Source: Sulfitobacter brevis (GTDB taxonomy: Bacteria > Pseudomonadota > Alphaproteobacteria > Rhodobacterales > Rhodobacteraceae). Taken from it: a DNA stretch of 64,000 bases. Positions 19,104-27,629 of this stretch are shown here, one piece after another. The first letter of the stretch is position 1. Each line of letters opens with the position of its first letter. The position numbers and the translations under genes are program-made. The stretch spans positions 124,001-188,000 of the forward strand of contig NZ_FOMW01000001.1 in the NCBI RefSeq assembly GCF_900112755.1. Reading direction: 5' to 3'. The notes under the pieces were generated by a model. That model saw only the letters and a program-made list of their open reading frames with translations, was not told the DNA's origin and made no database searches.

Positions 19104-19242
19104 TTGGACCTGTGTCAGAAATGGGTGTACCACTCAAATCTGCACACGGTTGCAAATACCGCTTGCCGATCACCGCGCGCGCGCTAGCTAATTCGGAATT
19201 GTGGCCTGTGCGAAATGTACCCGCCTAAGAATTGAGTACCAG

Positions 19243-20478
19243 ATGAATCAAAGTCTTCCGGTGGACAAGTCGACGCAAGGAAATGCAGAATTTCTCTTAG
19301 GCACCCACGACTTTCAGGCCGACATCGAGATCATCTCGGGCAGCGACTTCATCGGCACCGTGCTCGAAACTATCATGCTGGCAACCGACATGCGCTTTGC
19401 CGCTGTGGCGCGGGTGACGGCCGACCGCTGGGTCACCTGCCGCAGTGTCGACGAGGTGAACTTCGGGTTGGTCCAAGGCGACGAGATCGAAATTGAATCG
19501 ACGTTTTGCGAAACCGTGCGCGTTACCGGCGAGCGGGTGATGTTCAATAATGTCGCCACCGATGATCAGTTCCGTAACCACCCTATTGCTGCGAAATTCG
19601 GCATCGTAAGCTATGCCTCGATCCCGATCTATCGCGGCGATGGCAGCTTTTTCGGGACCCTCTGCGCCATTGATACCGAACCACGCGAAGTAAAACATCC
19701 GCGCGTGGTTGCGATGCTGGAGATGTTTGCCAATTTGATCGGCCAAAGCCTTGAGACCGAGGAGCAACTTGCTGCACAAGAGCAGCTCGTCCTGCAAGAG
19801 CGTGAATTGACGAAAATTCAGGAAGAGTTTGTCGCCGTTTTAGGCCACGACCTGCGCAACCCGGTGGCGGCGATTGGTGCGGGATTGCGGCAGTTGGCCA
19901 AAGAACCGCAATCGGAAAAATCGGAACTTATCTTGCCTTTGATGCGGTCATCGCTGCGCCGCGTGAGCGAGCTTGTCGATAACATTATGATGCACGCAAA
20001 ATCGCGGTTGGGCGGCGGTATCCGCGTGAACATGACCGAAGAAGCGCCTTTGGCAGAAGCCCTGATACAGGTTGTCGATGAAATACGTATCTCTGCCCCA
20101 CAGCAAGAGATCACCTTGTCGCTCGATATTAACCAACCGGTTCAATGTGACGCCGACAGGCTGGCGCAAGCGATGTCTAACTTGATCTCGAACGCCCTCA
20201 ACCACGGCACCCCCGGCATGCCGGTTCATGTTCTTGGCACCTGCACAGTGCGAGAGTTGACCATCGCGGTCTCCAACAGCGGCGAGATGCTGCAAGAAGA
20301 TTTGGAGCGAGATCTTTTCCGGCCCTTCCAACGTGGTCAAACGACCAAGAGCGAAGGCTTGGGATTGGGGTTGTTTATCGCCTCTTCTATCGCGCGGTCG
20401 CATAACGGCACGATTGAGGTGTCCTCGCAGAATGGCATGATCACCTTCGCGCTGAAGATACCGCGCATCGCACAGTAA
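19243..20478 (+). CDS. GAF domain sensor histidine kinase
   Basis: 411 residues from the ATG at 19243 (a GTG at 19201 would add 14 residues). The N-terminal GAF domain (about 25-175: FNNVATDDQFRNHPIAAKFG, then YASIPIYRGDGSFFGTLCAID) senses an unknown small ligand. A short coiled segment (LAAQEQLVLQERELTKIQEE) leads into HisKA with phospho-acceptor His202 in LGHDLRNPVAAIG. The ATPase domain has the N box MSNLISNALNHG and a GLGLGLFI G box. No membrane segment is visible, so it is cytoplasmic. No response regulator gene is adjacent, making it an orphan kinase. Confidence 0.9.
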   Translation: MNQSLPVDKSTQGNAEFLLGTHDFQADIEIISGSDFIGTVLETIMLATDMRFAAVARVTADRWVTCRSVDEVNFGLVQGDEIEIESTFCETVRVTGERVMFNNVATDDQFRNHPIAAKFGIVSYASIPIYRGDGSFFGTLCAIDTEPREVKHPRVVAMLEMFANLIGQSLETEEQLAAQEQLVLQERELTKIQEEFVAVLGHDLRNPVAAIGAGLRQLAKEPQSEKSELILPLMRSSLRRVSELVDNIMMHAKSRLGGGIRVNMTEEAPLAEALIQVVDEIRISAPQQEITLSLDINQPVQCDADRLAQAMSNLISNALNHGTPGMPVHVLGTCTVRELTIAVSNSGEMLQEDLERDLFRPFQRGQTTKSEGLGLGLFIASSIARSHNGTIEVSSQNGMITFALKIPRIAQ

Positions 20479-20941
20479 GGGGCGAAAACGGAACCAAGGG
20501 TGTCGGATCACATCAGCCGTTAAACGGAGAGTGCCAAAGTAGCTGTGCAAAAGATCCTTCACCGCTGCACTGACGGTTTTGGCATCGGCGTCGGGCCGCT
20601 GTTTGATTGGCAATCTAATCATCGGGCGATTTTCGGTCATCGACGTGCGCCTATCGACGCCTTTGGGGGCCGCCTTCAGCATGATATGGCCGCTCTCGCA
20701 CACTTACGGACCACGCTGATTCAGAATTGCCAGCGAGGCGGCCAGTGCCGCCACCCTAAACCGCCTTTAACCCGCTAATTTGGGCTAGCATGCGGCGATG
20801 GCGCCGAGGCGGCAGGCCCTGAACCCCGGAAACTATCAAGGCTTTTTTCACAATTTCAAGTTCATCGATATGGTGCGATTGTTGCGCCGCAAGGCAAAAC
20901 ACAGGGGGTGCAGATATCTTAAATTTCCAGAGCAATACGCC
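20479..20941. other. Gene-free stretch between the GAF kinase and a conserved hypothetical gene
   Basis: About 460 bp. Short open frames exist on both strands but none has a convincing start, codon pattern or recognisable product. No tRNA or strong hairpin was found. Confidence 0.5.
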
Positions 20942-21349
20942 ATGAGCATTGCAAGCAATCAAAGTACGAATGGTCACAGCGACCCGTTGTCGTTGCGCGT
21001 CCGGATTTACCTTCGCAAAACTGCGGGGTCAGCAACCCCGATCACCTATCAGGCTCTTGCCGCCGCCTTAAGCCTTTCGCCGCCAAATACCATTCAGCAA
21101 CTTACGGACGCTTTGGAGAAACTGATACATGAGGATGCCGAAGCTTCCCGCCCGCTGATTGCAGCGCTCGTAGTCAGCAAGGCGCGGGGCGGATTGCCAG
21201 CACCGGGATTTTTCGACTGCGCTCGGCAGATGGGGCGCTTTGATGGAGATGCCTCAGGGCCTGAGGCATCAATTTTTCATAGCAAAGAGTTTGTGGAAGC
21301 CGTCGATTTTTGGCGCATGGCCGAAGCGCAGCACGAAACGGACGGCTAA
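20942..21349 (+). CDS. Conserved hypothetical protein
   Basis: Starting at the ATG at 20942 gives 135 residues. Residues 20-65 (LRVRIYLRKTAGSATPITYQ, then LAAALSLSPPNTIQQLTDALEKL) look like a small winged-helix-type DNA-binding or adaptor module. The second half has the conserved-looking RPLIAALVVSKARGGLPAPGFF. I recall similar proteins in other Rhodobacteraceae but know no function. The longer frame beginning at 20798 adds 48 residues of low plausibility. Confidence 0.65.
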   Translation: MSIASNQSTNGHSDPLSLRVRIYLRKTAGSATPITYQALAAALSLSPPNTIQQLTDALEKLIHEDAEASRPLIAALVVSKARGGLPAPGFFDCARQMGRFDGDASGPEASIFHSKEFVEAVDFWRMAEAQHETDG

Positions 21350-21452
21350 CCCGCACGGCTTCCAATCAAACATTTTGTACGACTAAGCCACACGCCTCTT
21401 TTTACAAATTTCCTGCGAGCCCAAATATTGACCCTGTTTCACCCAAACGACC

Positions 21453-21917
21453 TCAATATTTCTTCCCAAGGTCTTTCGCAGCGGTTTCTGCCAATGCGAT
21501 GAGAGCGTCATAAAACTGGACGTAGTGTCCGAGGCGCTTGTGCGCTCCCTCATTTTTGGGATCAACCTCGGCGACGCTGTTATCAATTTCAGCTTTGGCC
21601 TTTTTCAAGCCGACAGCGACGTTATCCAACATCTCCGGAAACGGCTTATCGACGAGTTGAAAGAAATCTTGCCTCTGTCCGGGACGGCCGATGCGCTTGA
21701 TAAGGCCACGTTCTTCCAAAATGCGTGTCGCAGAACTGATGCTTGCCTTACTGACCTGCAGCGCCTCGACGATCTCACCAAATGAACGGACCTCGCCGTC
21801 GAACAGAAACATTCCGAAAACCCGCCCGGCAATGCGCGGCAAGCCGTCAGACTGCGAGATCAGCCCGACTTTTTCGATAAATTCCTCACGGACCTCTGCT
21901 TGGTTTCGAAGTGCCAA
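21453..21917 (-). CDS. GbsR/MarR-type transcriptional regulator
   Basis: A 154-residue winged-helix protein of the GbsR-like branch of MarR. The DNA-binding part is LPRIAGRVFGMFLFDGEVRS, then FGEIVEALQVSKASISSATRILEERGLIKR (about residues 25-76), followed by a long dimerisation helix. The start is a TTG at 21917 preceded by AGGAG at proper spacing; no ATG fits. It lies downstream of a truncated paralogue, and the pair is divergent from the second RND operon, whose expression it most likely controls. Confidence 0.82.
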   Translation of the reverse strand: MALRNQAEVREEFIEKVGLISQSDGLPRIAGRVFGMFLFDGEVRSFGEIVEALQVSKASISSATRILEERGLIKRIGRPGQRQDFFQLVDKPFPEMLDNVAVGLKKAKAEIDNSVAEVDPKNEGAHKRLGHYVQFYDALIALAETAAKDLGKKY

Positions 21918-21972
21918 TTGTTTAACTCCTAGCTGTTAGGTTTTCTTAAACGTTCCTAAATCAGCCGTTAGA

Positions 21973-22182
21973 TTAATTCGAGCCGATCTCCTGCAAACCG
22001 GTGCTGACAGTGCCTTTGCTAGTTTCCAGAATTTCGGCCATATTCTGTGCAGAAGGGGCAGTCCCATCCAAAATCAACAACCCCAGAATGCGGCCAAAGA
22101 TGCGGCGCAGGCCAAAGGCTTGCACCACAAGGTCCACCATTTCGATGAATTCTGAACGCTGTTCGAGGGCTTGGGGTGACAT
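21973..22182 (-). pseudogene. Truncated GbsR/MarR-type regulator
   Basis: 69 residues from the ATG at 22182, with a strong AAGGAG ribosome-binding site. Residues 8-60 (FIEMVDLVVQAFGLRRIFGR, then ILGLLILDGTAPSAQNMAEILETSKGTVSTGL) parallel the neighbouring full-length GbsR-type regulator. The frame ends at the recognition helix (LQEIGSN then stop), and the wing and dimerisation helix are missing. It is either a decaying duplicate or a short dominant-negative form. It keeps a good promoter and ribosome-binding site, so it is probably still expressed. Confidence 0.7.
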
Positions 22183-22205
22183 AAAAAACTCCTTCGTTGG
22201 CAAAC

Positions 22206-22234
22206 GTATAAGTTAAGACGGTTTGTTCAGTCAA
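22206..22234 (-). promoter_or_regulatory. Sigma-70-type promoter for the regulator pair
   Basis: On the minus strand, TTGACT (22234-22229) is separated by exactly 17 bases from TTATAC (22211-22206), a near-consensus housekeeping promoter about 25 bp before the start of the truncated regulator. Confidence 0.6.
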
Positions 22235-22246
22235 TACCGAACAAAC
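22221..22246. promoter_or_regulatory. Inverted-repeat operator candidate between divergent regulator and RND operon
   Basis: GTTTGTTC (22221-22228) and its exact complement GAACAAAC (22239-22246) are separated by 10 bases. The repeat covers the -35 hexamer and spacer of the minus-strand promoter and lies about 85 bp before the RND adaptor start. This is where an autoregulating GbsR/MarR dimer would bind. Confidence 0.6.
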
Positions 22247-22328
22247 GGGTTTACCGATACAATTACGGTGTATAGATGACATCAACCTGCCCTCCGAAAG
22301 GGTCGGACCGCTATCTTGGAGAGACGTG

Positions 22329-23585
22329 ATGAACAGTTTTGAGCAGAGCCGGAAACTCGCCCCCCGCGCAAAAGCGGCGCCTTGGCATGTGCCGGTGGCG
22401 CTGCTCGTGGCGGCACTGCTTGCTGGCGCGCCAGTCTATTCTGAAACGCCGACGCCGGTTAAGGCTCAGGTGAAAGTGCCGACTGTCACGGTCGCTCCGG
22501 TGAAAATGGCCGAGATCATTGGTCAGGTTTTCGTTTCGGGCACATTGGTCGCGCGTGACGAGATACTTGTCTATCCGCAGGTCAGCGGCTTCACCATCGA
22601 CAGCCTGACCAAAAGAGTTGGAGAGACTGTGGCCGCGGGGGATGTACTGGCGACATTGGCGACGCGAAACCTGACCGTTCTGGTAACGCAGGCGCAAGCC
22701 GAGGTTACACGGGTCGAGGCCAGCATTCGTCAAGCGCAAAGCCAGATCAACACTGCACAGGCAGGGCTGACCCAAGCCGAAGCGCAGCTTGCGCGGAATG
22801 CCCAGCTGAAGAATCGTGGTGTCGGCACACAGGCAAATCTCGATGACGCAACTGCGGCGGCTGCCACAGCACGCGCTGCGTTCTCGTCAGCGACCGACGG
22901 TTTGGCGCTCGCACAGGCGCAACGCGATCAGGTGCAGGCGCAGCTGGATCTTGCCATGCTCAACCTTGACCATGCACAGATCACCGCCCCTGCGGCAGGC
23001 ATCGTATCGGCGCGCAACGGGCAGCTCGGCGAAATCGCTTCGTCCGGGGGCGAGCCGATCTATCGCATCATCGCTGATGGCGCGGTTGATGTTGAGCTTG
23101 AGATTATTGAATCCGCGCTCGGTGCCGTTTCGGTCGGGGACCCCGTCACCTTGGACATTGCAAGTGTTGGCACCGTAACAGGCAGCGTTCTGCGCATTTC
23201 ACCGACTGTGGACAGGGTGAACCGGCTGGCAATCGTCACGGTAGAAGTCTCCTCCGAAAGCCAACTCAGGCCAGGTCTGTTTGCGAACGGCACGATTGAA
23301 ACTGCGCGTCGCACCAGCCTCACGGTGCCCACCGAAGCGATCCTGAACGATAGCGGAGACACATATGTGCTGCGTGTGAAGGAGGGTGTGATCGAACGCA
23401 GTCCCGTCACTGCTGGATTGATCTGGGAAGACTACCGCGAGATTATCGATGGCCTTTCGGAAAATGACATGGTGATCGCGCGTGCGGGTGCCTTCTTTAT
23501 CGACGGGGACACGGTGAACACGATCACCGAAGACCAAAAGACTTCATCACCAGCAGTGACCGCCGGGAAGGATGCAGGCCAATGA
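22329..23585 (+). CDS. RND efflux periplasmic adaptor (MdtA/AcrA-like)
   Basis: 418 residues from the ATG at 22329, preceded by GGAGAG; a GTG at 22326 is also in frame. A hydrophobic signal or anchor segment (about 20-37: WHVPVALLVAALLAGAPVYS) is followed by lipoyl, long alpha-hairpin (about 120-215, rich in A/Q), barrel and membrane-proximal domains. Its stop overlaps the pump start in ATGA (23582-23585). It should couple the pump to an outer-membrane channel encoded elsewhere. It is divergent from two GbsR-type regulators. Confidence 0.88.
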   Translation: MNSFEQSRKLAPRAKAAPWHVPVALLVAALLAGAPVYSETPTPVKAQVKVPTVTVAPVKMAEIIGQVFVSGTLVARDEILVYPQVSGFTIDSLTKRVGETVAAGDVLATLATRNLTVLVTQAQAEVTRVEASIRQAQSQINTAQAGLTQAEAQLARNAQLKNRGVGTQANLDDATAAAATARAAFSSATDGLALAQAQRDQVQAQLDLAMLNLDHAQITAPAAGIVSARNGQLGEIASSGGEPIYRIIADGAVDVELEIIESALGAVSVGDPVTLDIASVGTVTGSVLRISPTVDRVNRLAIVTVEVSSESQLRPGLFANGTIETARRTSLTVPTEAILNDSGDTYVLRVKEGVIERSPVTAGLIWEDYREIIDGLSENDMVIARAGAFFIDGDTVNTITEDQKTSSPAVTAGKDAGQ

Positions 23586-26500
23586 ATATGTCCACTTGGG
23601 CAATCCGTAGCCCTGTTCCCTCGCTCGCGCTATTTCTGGTGCTCTGCATCGTCGGTATTGTTAGCTTCTTCTCGCTGCCCGTCACGCAGATGCCCAATAT
23701 CGACATCCCTATCGTCACAGTCAGCGTCAGCCAGCCCGGGGCCGCGCCATCCGAGGTCTCCACCCAGATCGTACAGCCTATTGAAAGTGCTGTTTCCGAT
23801 GTTTCGGGGGTGAACCACGTGACGGCAACCGCGCAGGACGGCTATGCCAGCATCACTGTTGAATTTGCCATTGAGACCGACACAGACCGTGCGCTGAACG
23901 ATATCAAAGATGCCGTCGCCGCCGTGCGGGGCGAGTTGCCAGACAGCGCGCTTGAACCACAGGTGCAGCGGGTTGATGTCACAGGACAATCGATCCTGAC
24001 CTATGCGGTCAGCGACCCGACCAAATCTATCGAAGAGCTTTCCTATTTCGTCGACGAAGTCGCTGCGCGTGAAATCAGCGGCGTCGAAGGTGTCGGCAAG
24101 GTCACCCGCATCGGGGGCGCGGAACGTGCAATCGAGGTCAATCTCGATCCAGTGCTTTTGCTTGCCTTGGGACTGACGGCCTCTGATGTGAACAACCAAT
24201 TGCGCCAGGTCAATGTAGATATGGGCGGTGGCTCGGGCGATTTGGCGGGTCAGCAGTTTTCCATTCGTGCTTTGGGCTCTGTCTCAACCATTAAGGAACT
24301 GGCGGCGATACCAATCACGCTTGCCTCGGGCCGCACGGTGCGGCTGGATGATCTGGGAACAGTGAGTGACGGCGCGGTTGATCCGGCAACATTTGCGATG
24401 TTTGACGGCCAGCCGGTCGTGGCATTCGGCGTGTTTCGGGCCAGCGGCAAAAGCGATCTGGTGGCGGGTGATAACGCCAAAGAGGTCATCGCCGAGCTTT
24501 CAGAAACCTATCCCGGCGTGACCTTTTCGTTGATCGACGATGCGACGATCTATACCGAAGGCAACTACCACTCGGCGATGGACACGCTCTATGAGGGTGC
24601 GGCTCTGGCAATTATCGTGGTCTTTCTTTTTCTAAAAAACTGGCGGGCAACAATCATCACGGCGGTTGCATTGCCACTGTCGATCATTCCGACGTTCATC
24701 GTGATGAATTACCTCGGGTTTTCGCTCAACACAGTGTCTTTGCTAGGCATAACATTGGTCACCGGCATTCTGGTTGATGATGCTATTGTCGAGATTGAAA
24801 ACATCGTCAGACATATCCAGATGGGCAAGCCGGCGTACGAGGCGACCGAGGAGGCCGCCTCCGAAATCGGCATGACCGTTATTGCAATCAGCTTCACCAT
24901 CGTAGCGGTCTTTGTGCCTGTCAGCTTCATGTCAGGTATCGCTGGGCAGTTCTTCAAGCAATTTGGTTTGACTGTTGCTGTTGCTGTGCTGTTCTCGTTG
25001 CTGGTGGCACGCCTGATCACACCGATGATGGCCGCATATTTCCTGCGCGACGGCATTGAACCCGAGGAGGAGCATGACGGCCTCATCATGCGCGGCTATA
25101 TGTCGATCCTGCGGTGGACCCTGCGCAACCGGACAATCACCCTGCTGCTGGGTGTCGGTATCTTCGCAGCCTCGATCTTTTCGGCTACGCTTTTGCCGAC
25201 AGAGTTTGTGCCGCCTGCAGATACCGGACGCACAAATATCTCGCTGGAGCTGCCTCCGGGATCAAGCATGGATGACACCCGCGCCGCTGCGCGTGCGGTC
25301 ACCGAAATCGTGCAGGACATTCCCGAAGTGGCAAATGTTTTCGTCAACGGCAGTTCAGATACTAAAGCCAATATTGTCGTTAATCTGGGGCAAAAGGGGA
25401 ATCGTGAGCGCAGCTCCTTCGTTATTCAGGACCAGATCGACGACCTGCTGGCCGACTTTCCCGATGTACGGCTGACCGTGCTGAATGACAGCGGCGCCCG
25501 CGACATCGCCATGAGCGTTCTGGGGGACACCGAAGAAGATGCCGCAGCAGCGGCGCGCGATCTCGCGGCAGCTATGAATACCCTCCCAGAGGTATCGGGC
25601 GCCTCAACATCATCGGCGCTGAGCCGGCCCGAAATCCAGATCACGCCCAAGGCAAAACTGGCTGCTGAAATGGGCGTTACCGCAGCGGCACTGGCCAACA
25701 CCATCCGCATCGCCACCATCGGCGACAGCGGTGCAAATGTCGCGCAGTTCAACACTGGCACCCGTCAGATCCCTATTCTGGTCCGGCTATCTGAAAACGT
25801 CCGAAACGACTTGACCAAAATGGGCGGCCTGCGCATTCCCAGCACCACGGGCGCCCCCGTGCCGCTTGGCGCGGTCGCCGATGTAGCCTTGGCGACCGGG
25901 GCGAGCTCCATTGAGCGATATGACCGCCAGTTCCGCACAACTGTAGAAGCCGATTTGGCAGGCGGAGCGCTTTTGGGAGAGGCGACCACTGCAATTAACA
26001 TGCTCCCGATCGCCCAGAAGATGCCGGAGGGTACGGAAATACAAAGCGCGGGCGATGCCGAAGTGATGGGCGATATCTTTACCCAGTTCGGCCTCGCCAT
26101 GGGGGCTGGTATCTTGCTGGTCTACGTCGTGCTGGTGCTGTTGTTCTCCAGCTTTGTGACGCCGATCACCATCCTGCTCTCGTTGCCGCTTGCCATTGGC
26201 GGGGCGATCTTCGCGCTCTACATCTACGGGTCGGGCATCGGGTTGTCGGTGATCATCGGCTTCCTGATGCTAATGGGAATTGTCACTAAAAACGCCATCA
26301 TGCTGGTTGAATTTGCACTCGAAGCCATGTCGGGAGGGGTTGATAAAGCATCCGCCATGCTCGACGCTTGCCACAAGCGGGCGCGCCCGATCATCATGAC
26401 GACAATCGCCATGACCGCGGGAATGGTCCCTTCAGCGCTTGCCGTCGGGACAGGCGGGGAGTTTCGCGCGCCCATGGCCGTGGCTGTGATCGGCGGGTTG

Positions 26501-26635
26501 CTCTTGTCGACCGTGCTGTCGCTGCTGTTCGTGCCGTCCCTGTTCAGCGTGGTGAACAGCCTCAAAACACGCGCACGCAGCATGTTGGTCAATACCTTCG
26601 GAGCCAATCAACCATCGGCAAAGGTAGCGGAATGA
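23582..26635 (+). CDS. RND family efflux pump permease (HAE1-like)
   Basis: A 1017-residue AcrB/MdtB-like pump. It opens with WAIRSPVPSLALFLVLCIVG (first membrane helix) and the family motif LPVTQMPNIDIP. The relay helix GILVDDAIVEIENIVRHIQ (about 395-415) carries the paired aspartates expected for proton translocation. The second membrane block includes LLMGIVTKNAIMLVEFALEA-type sequence near residue 900. It is more similar to hydrophobe/amphiphile exporters than the first RND pump in the window. A stem-loop lies 115 bp downstream. Confidence 0.92.
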   Translation: MNMSTWAIRSPVPSLALFLVLCIVGIVSFFSLPVTQMPNIDIPIVTVSVSQPGAAPSEVSTQIVQPIESAVSDVSGVNHVTATAQDGYASITVEFAIETDTDRALNDIKDAVAAVRGELPDSALEPQVQRVDVTGQSILTYAVSDPTKSIEELSYFVDEVAAREISGVEGVGKVTRIGGAERAIEVNLDPVLLLALGLTASDVNNQLRQVNVDMGGGSGDLAGQQFSIRALGSVSTIKELAAIPITLASGRTVRLDDLGTVSDGAVDPATFAMFDGQPVVAFGVFRASGKSDLVAGDNAKEVIAELSETYPGVTFSLIDDATIYTEGNYHSAMDTLYEGAALAIIVVFLFLKNWRATIITAVALPLSIIPTFIVMNYLGFSLNTVSLLGITLVTGILVDDAIVEIENIVRHIQMGKPAYEATEEAASEIGMTVIAISFTIVAVFVPVSFMSGIAGQFFKQFGLTVAVAVLFSLLVARLITPMMAAYFLRDGIEPEEEHDGLIMRGYMSILRWTLRNRTITLLLGVGIFAASIFSATLLPTEFVPPADTGRTNISLELPPGSSMDDTRAAARAVTEIVQDIPEVANVFVNGSSDTKANIVVNLGQKGNRERSSFVIQDQIDDLLADFPDVRLTVLNDSGARDIAMSVLGDTEEDAAAAARDLAAAMNTLPEVSGASTSSALSRPEIQITPKAKLAAEMGVTAAALANTIRIATIGDSGANVAQFNTGTRQIPILVRLSENVRNDLTKMGGLRIPSTTGAPVPLGAVADVALATGASSIERYDRQFRTTVEADLAGGALLGEATTAINMLPIAQKMPEGTEIQSAGDAEVMGDIFTQFGLAMGAGILLVYVVLVLLFSSFVTPITILLSLPLAIGGAIFALYIYGSGIGLSVIIGFLMLMGIVTKNAIMLVEFALEAMSGGVDKASAMLDACHKRARPIIMTTIAMTAGMVPSALAVGTGGEFRAPMAVAVIGGLLLSTVLSLLFVPSLFSVVNSLKTRARSMLVNTFGANQPSAKVAE

Positions 26636-26749
26636 GCCTTGCAAAGGGGCAGGCTCTTGCGCAAATTCGCGCTGTGAGTCGACTTCCACACGCCTTTTAA
26701 CCTTAAAACCAAATCCTTCTGATCAATGACCCTACGCAAACTGACGCGA

Positions 26750-26781
26750 CCCAAGCACCTTAAAGCACCTAAGTGCTTGGG
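26750..26781 (+). terminator. Inverted repeat between RND operon and hydrolase gene
   Basis: CCCAAGCAC (26750-26758) pairs with GTGCTTGGG (26773-26781) across a 14-nt loop, and a shorter alternative stem (AAGCAC/GTGCTT) lies inside it. There is no U-tract. It may terminate the RND transcript or act as an operator for the following gene. Confidence 0.4.
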
Positions 26782-26840
26782 CATTGCGACGCTTTGCTGG
26801 TACAGTCGATCAAATTTTTGCTAAGCAGGCTGGACAACCA

Positions 26841-27629
26841 ATGAGCGCGATTGAAAAACACAACGTCCGCACCGCGGGTTCAGGTGAACGCGTAATGCTC
26901 TTTGCACATGGATTTGGCTGCGATCAAACCATGTGGCGTCACGTAGCGCCGCGATTTGAAAATACTTTCAAGGTTGCCACGTTTGACTACGTTGGCGCAG
27001 GCGGTTCTGACACCAGCGCTTACGACGCGGATAAGTACGCCACACTTGAAGGATATGCCGCAGATATCGTCGAAGTTGGTGACGAGCTTGGCATTCAGGG
27101 CGGGATATTCGTCGGACACTCGGTCAGTGCGATGATCGGCGCGCTTGCCGCATTACAAAGACCTGCGATGTTCAGCAAACTTGTGATGGTCGGCCCCTCC
27201 CCGCGCTATATCGACGACACGGACTATGTCGGCGGGTTCAGTGGCGACGATATTGAAGACCTTCTGGTCTCGCTAAAGGACAATCCGCTGGCTTGGTCTG
27301 CCTCGATGGGTCCTGCGATCGTTGGCAATCCGGACCGGCCAGAGTTCGGCGAAGAGCTGGCGGAAAGTTTCTGCAAGCTTGATCCGGAAATTGCCTACGG
27401 CTTTGCCCGCGCAACGTTCACTTCGGACAATCGGGCCGACCTGCCCAAAATTACCGCAAACACCCTCATACTGCAGTGTCGTGATGACATCATCGCATCA
27501 CAGCAGGTGGGTGAATATGTCCGTGATCACATCCCCAAGAGTAAGATGGTGATGCTGGATGCCTCAGGGCATTGCCCAAATCTCACGGCCCCCGATCAAG
27601 TCAGCGCCGCGATCCGCGACTTCGTTTAG
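26841..27629 (+). CDS. RsbQ/KAI2-like alpha/beta hydrolase
   Basis: 262 residues from the ATG at 26841. The fold and motifs match the RsbQ branch, which also contains plant strigolactone/karrikin receptors: FAHGFGCDQTMWR, nucleophile Ser94 in GHSVSAMIG, MVGPSPRYIDD, GNPDRPEFGEELAESFC, acid Asp215/216 in LQCRDDIIA, and His244 in SGHCPNL. The triad is complete, so it should be active. In Bacillus, RsbQ makes or presents a ligand to the PAS domain of RsbP. Here the stop overlaps the start of a PAS histidine kinase gene (TAGTG, 27627-27631), so the pair is coupled. Confidence 0.9.
   Translation: MSAIEKHNVRTAGSGERVMLFAHGFGCDQTMWRHVAPRFENTFKVATFDYVGAGGSDTSAYDADKYATLEGYAADIVEVGDELGIQGGIFVGHSVSAMIGALAALQRPAMFSKLVMVGPSPRYIDDTDYVGGFSGDDIEDLLVSLKDNPLAWSASMGPAIVGNPDRPEFGEELAESFCKLDPEIAYGFARATFTSDNRADLPKITANTLILQCRDDIIASQQVGEYVRDHIPKSKMVMLDASGHCPNLTAPDQVSAAIRDFV

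Noticed and set aside
19948..20703. 251-codon minus frame opposite the GAF kinase
   Set aside because: Mostly antisense to the kinase ATPase domain; the non-overlapping start has no recognisable product.
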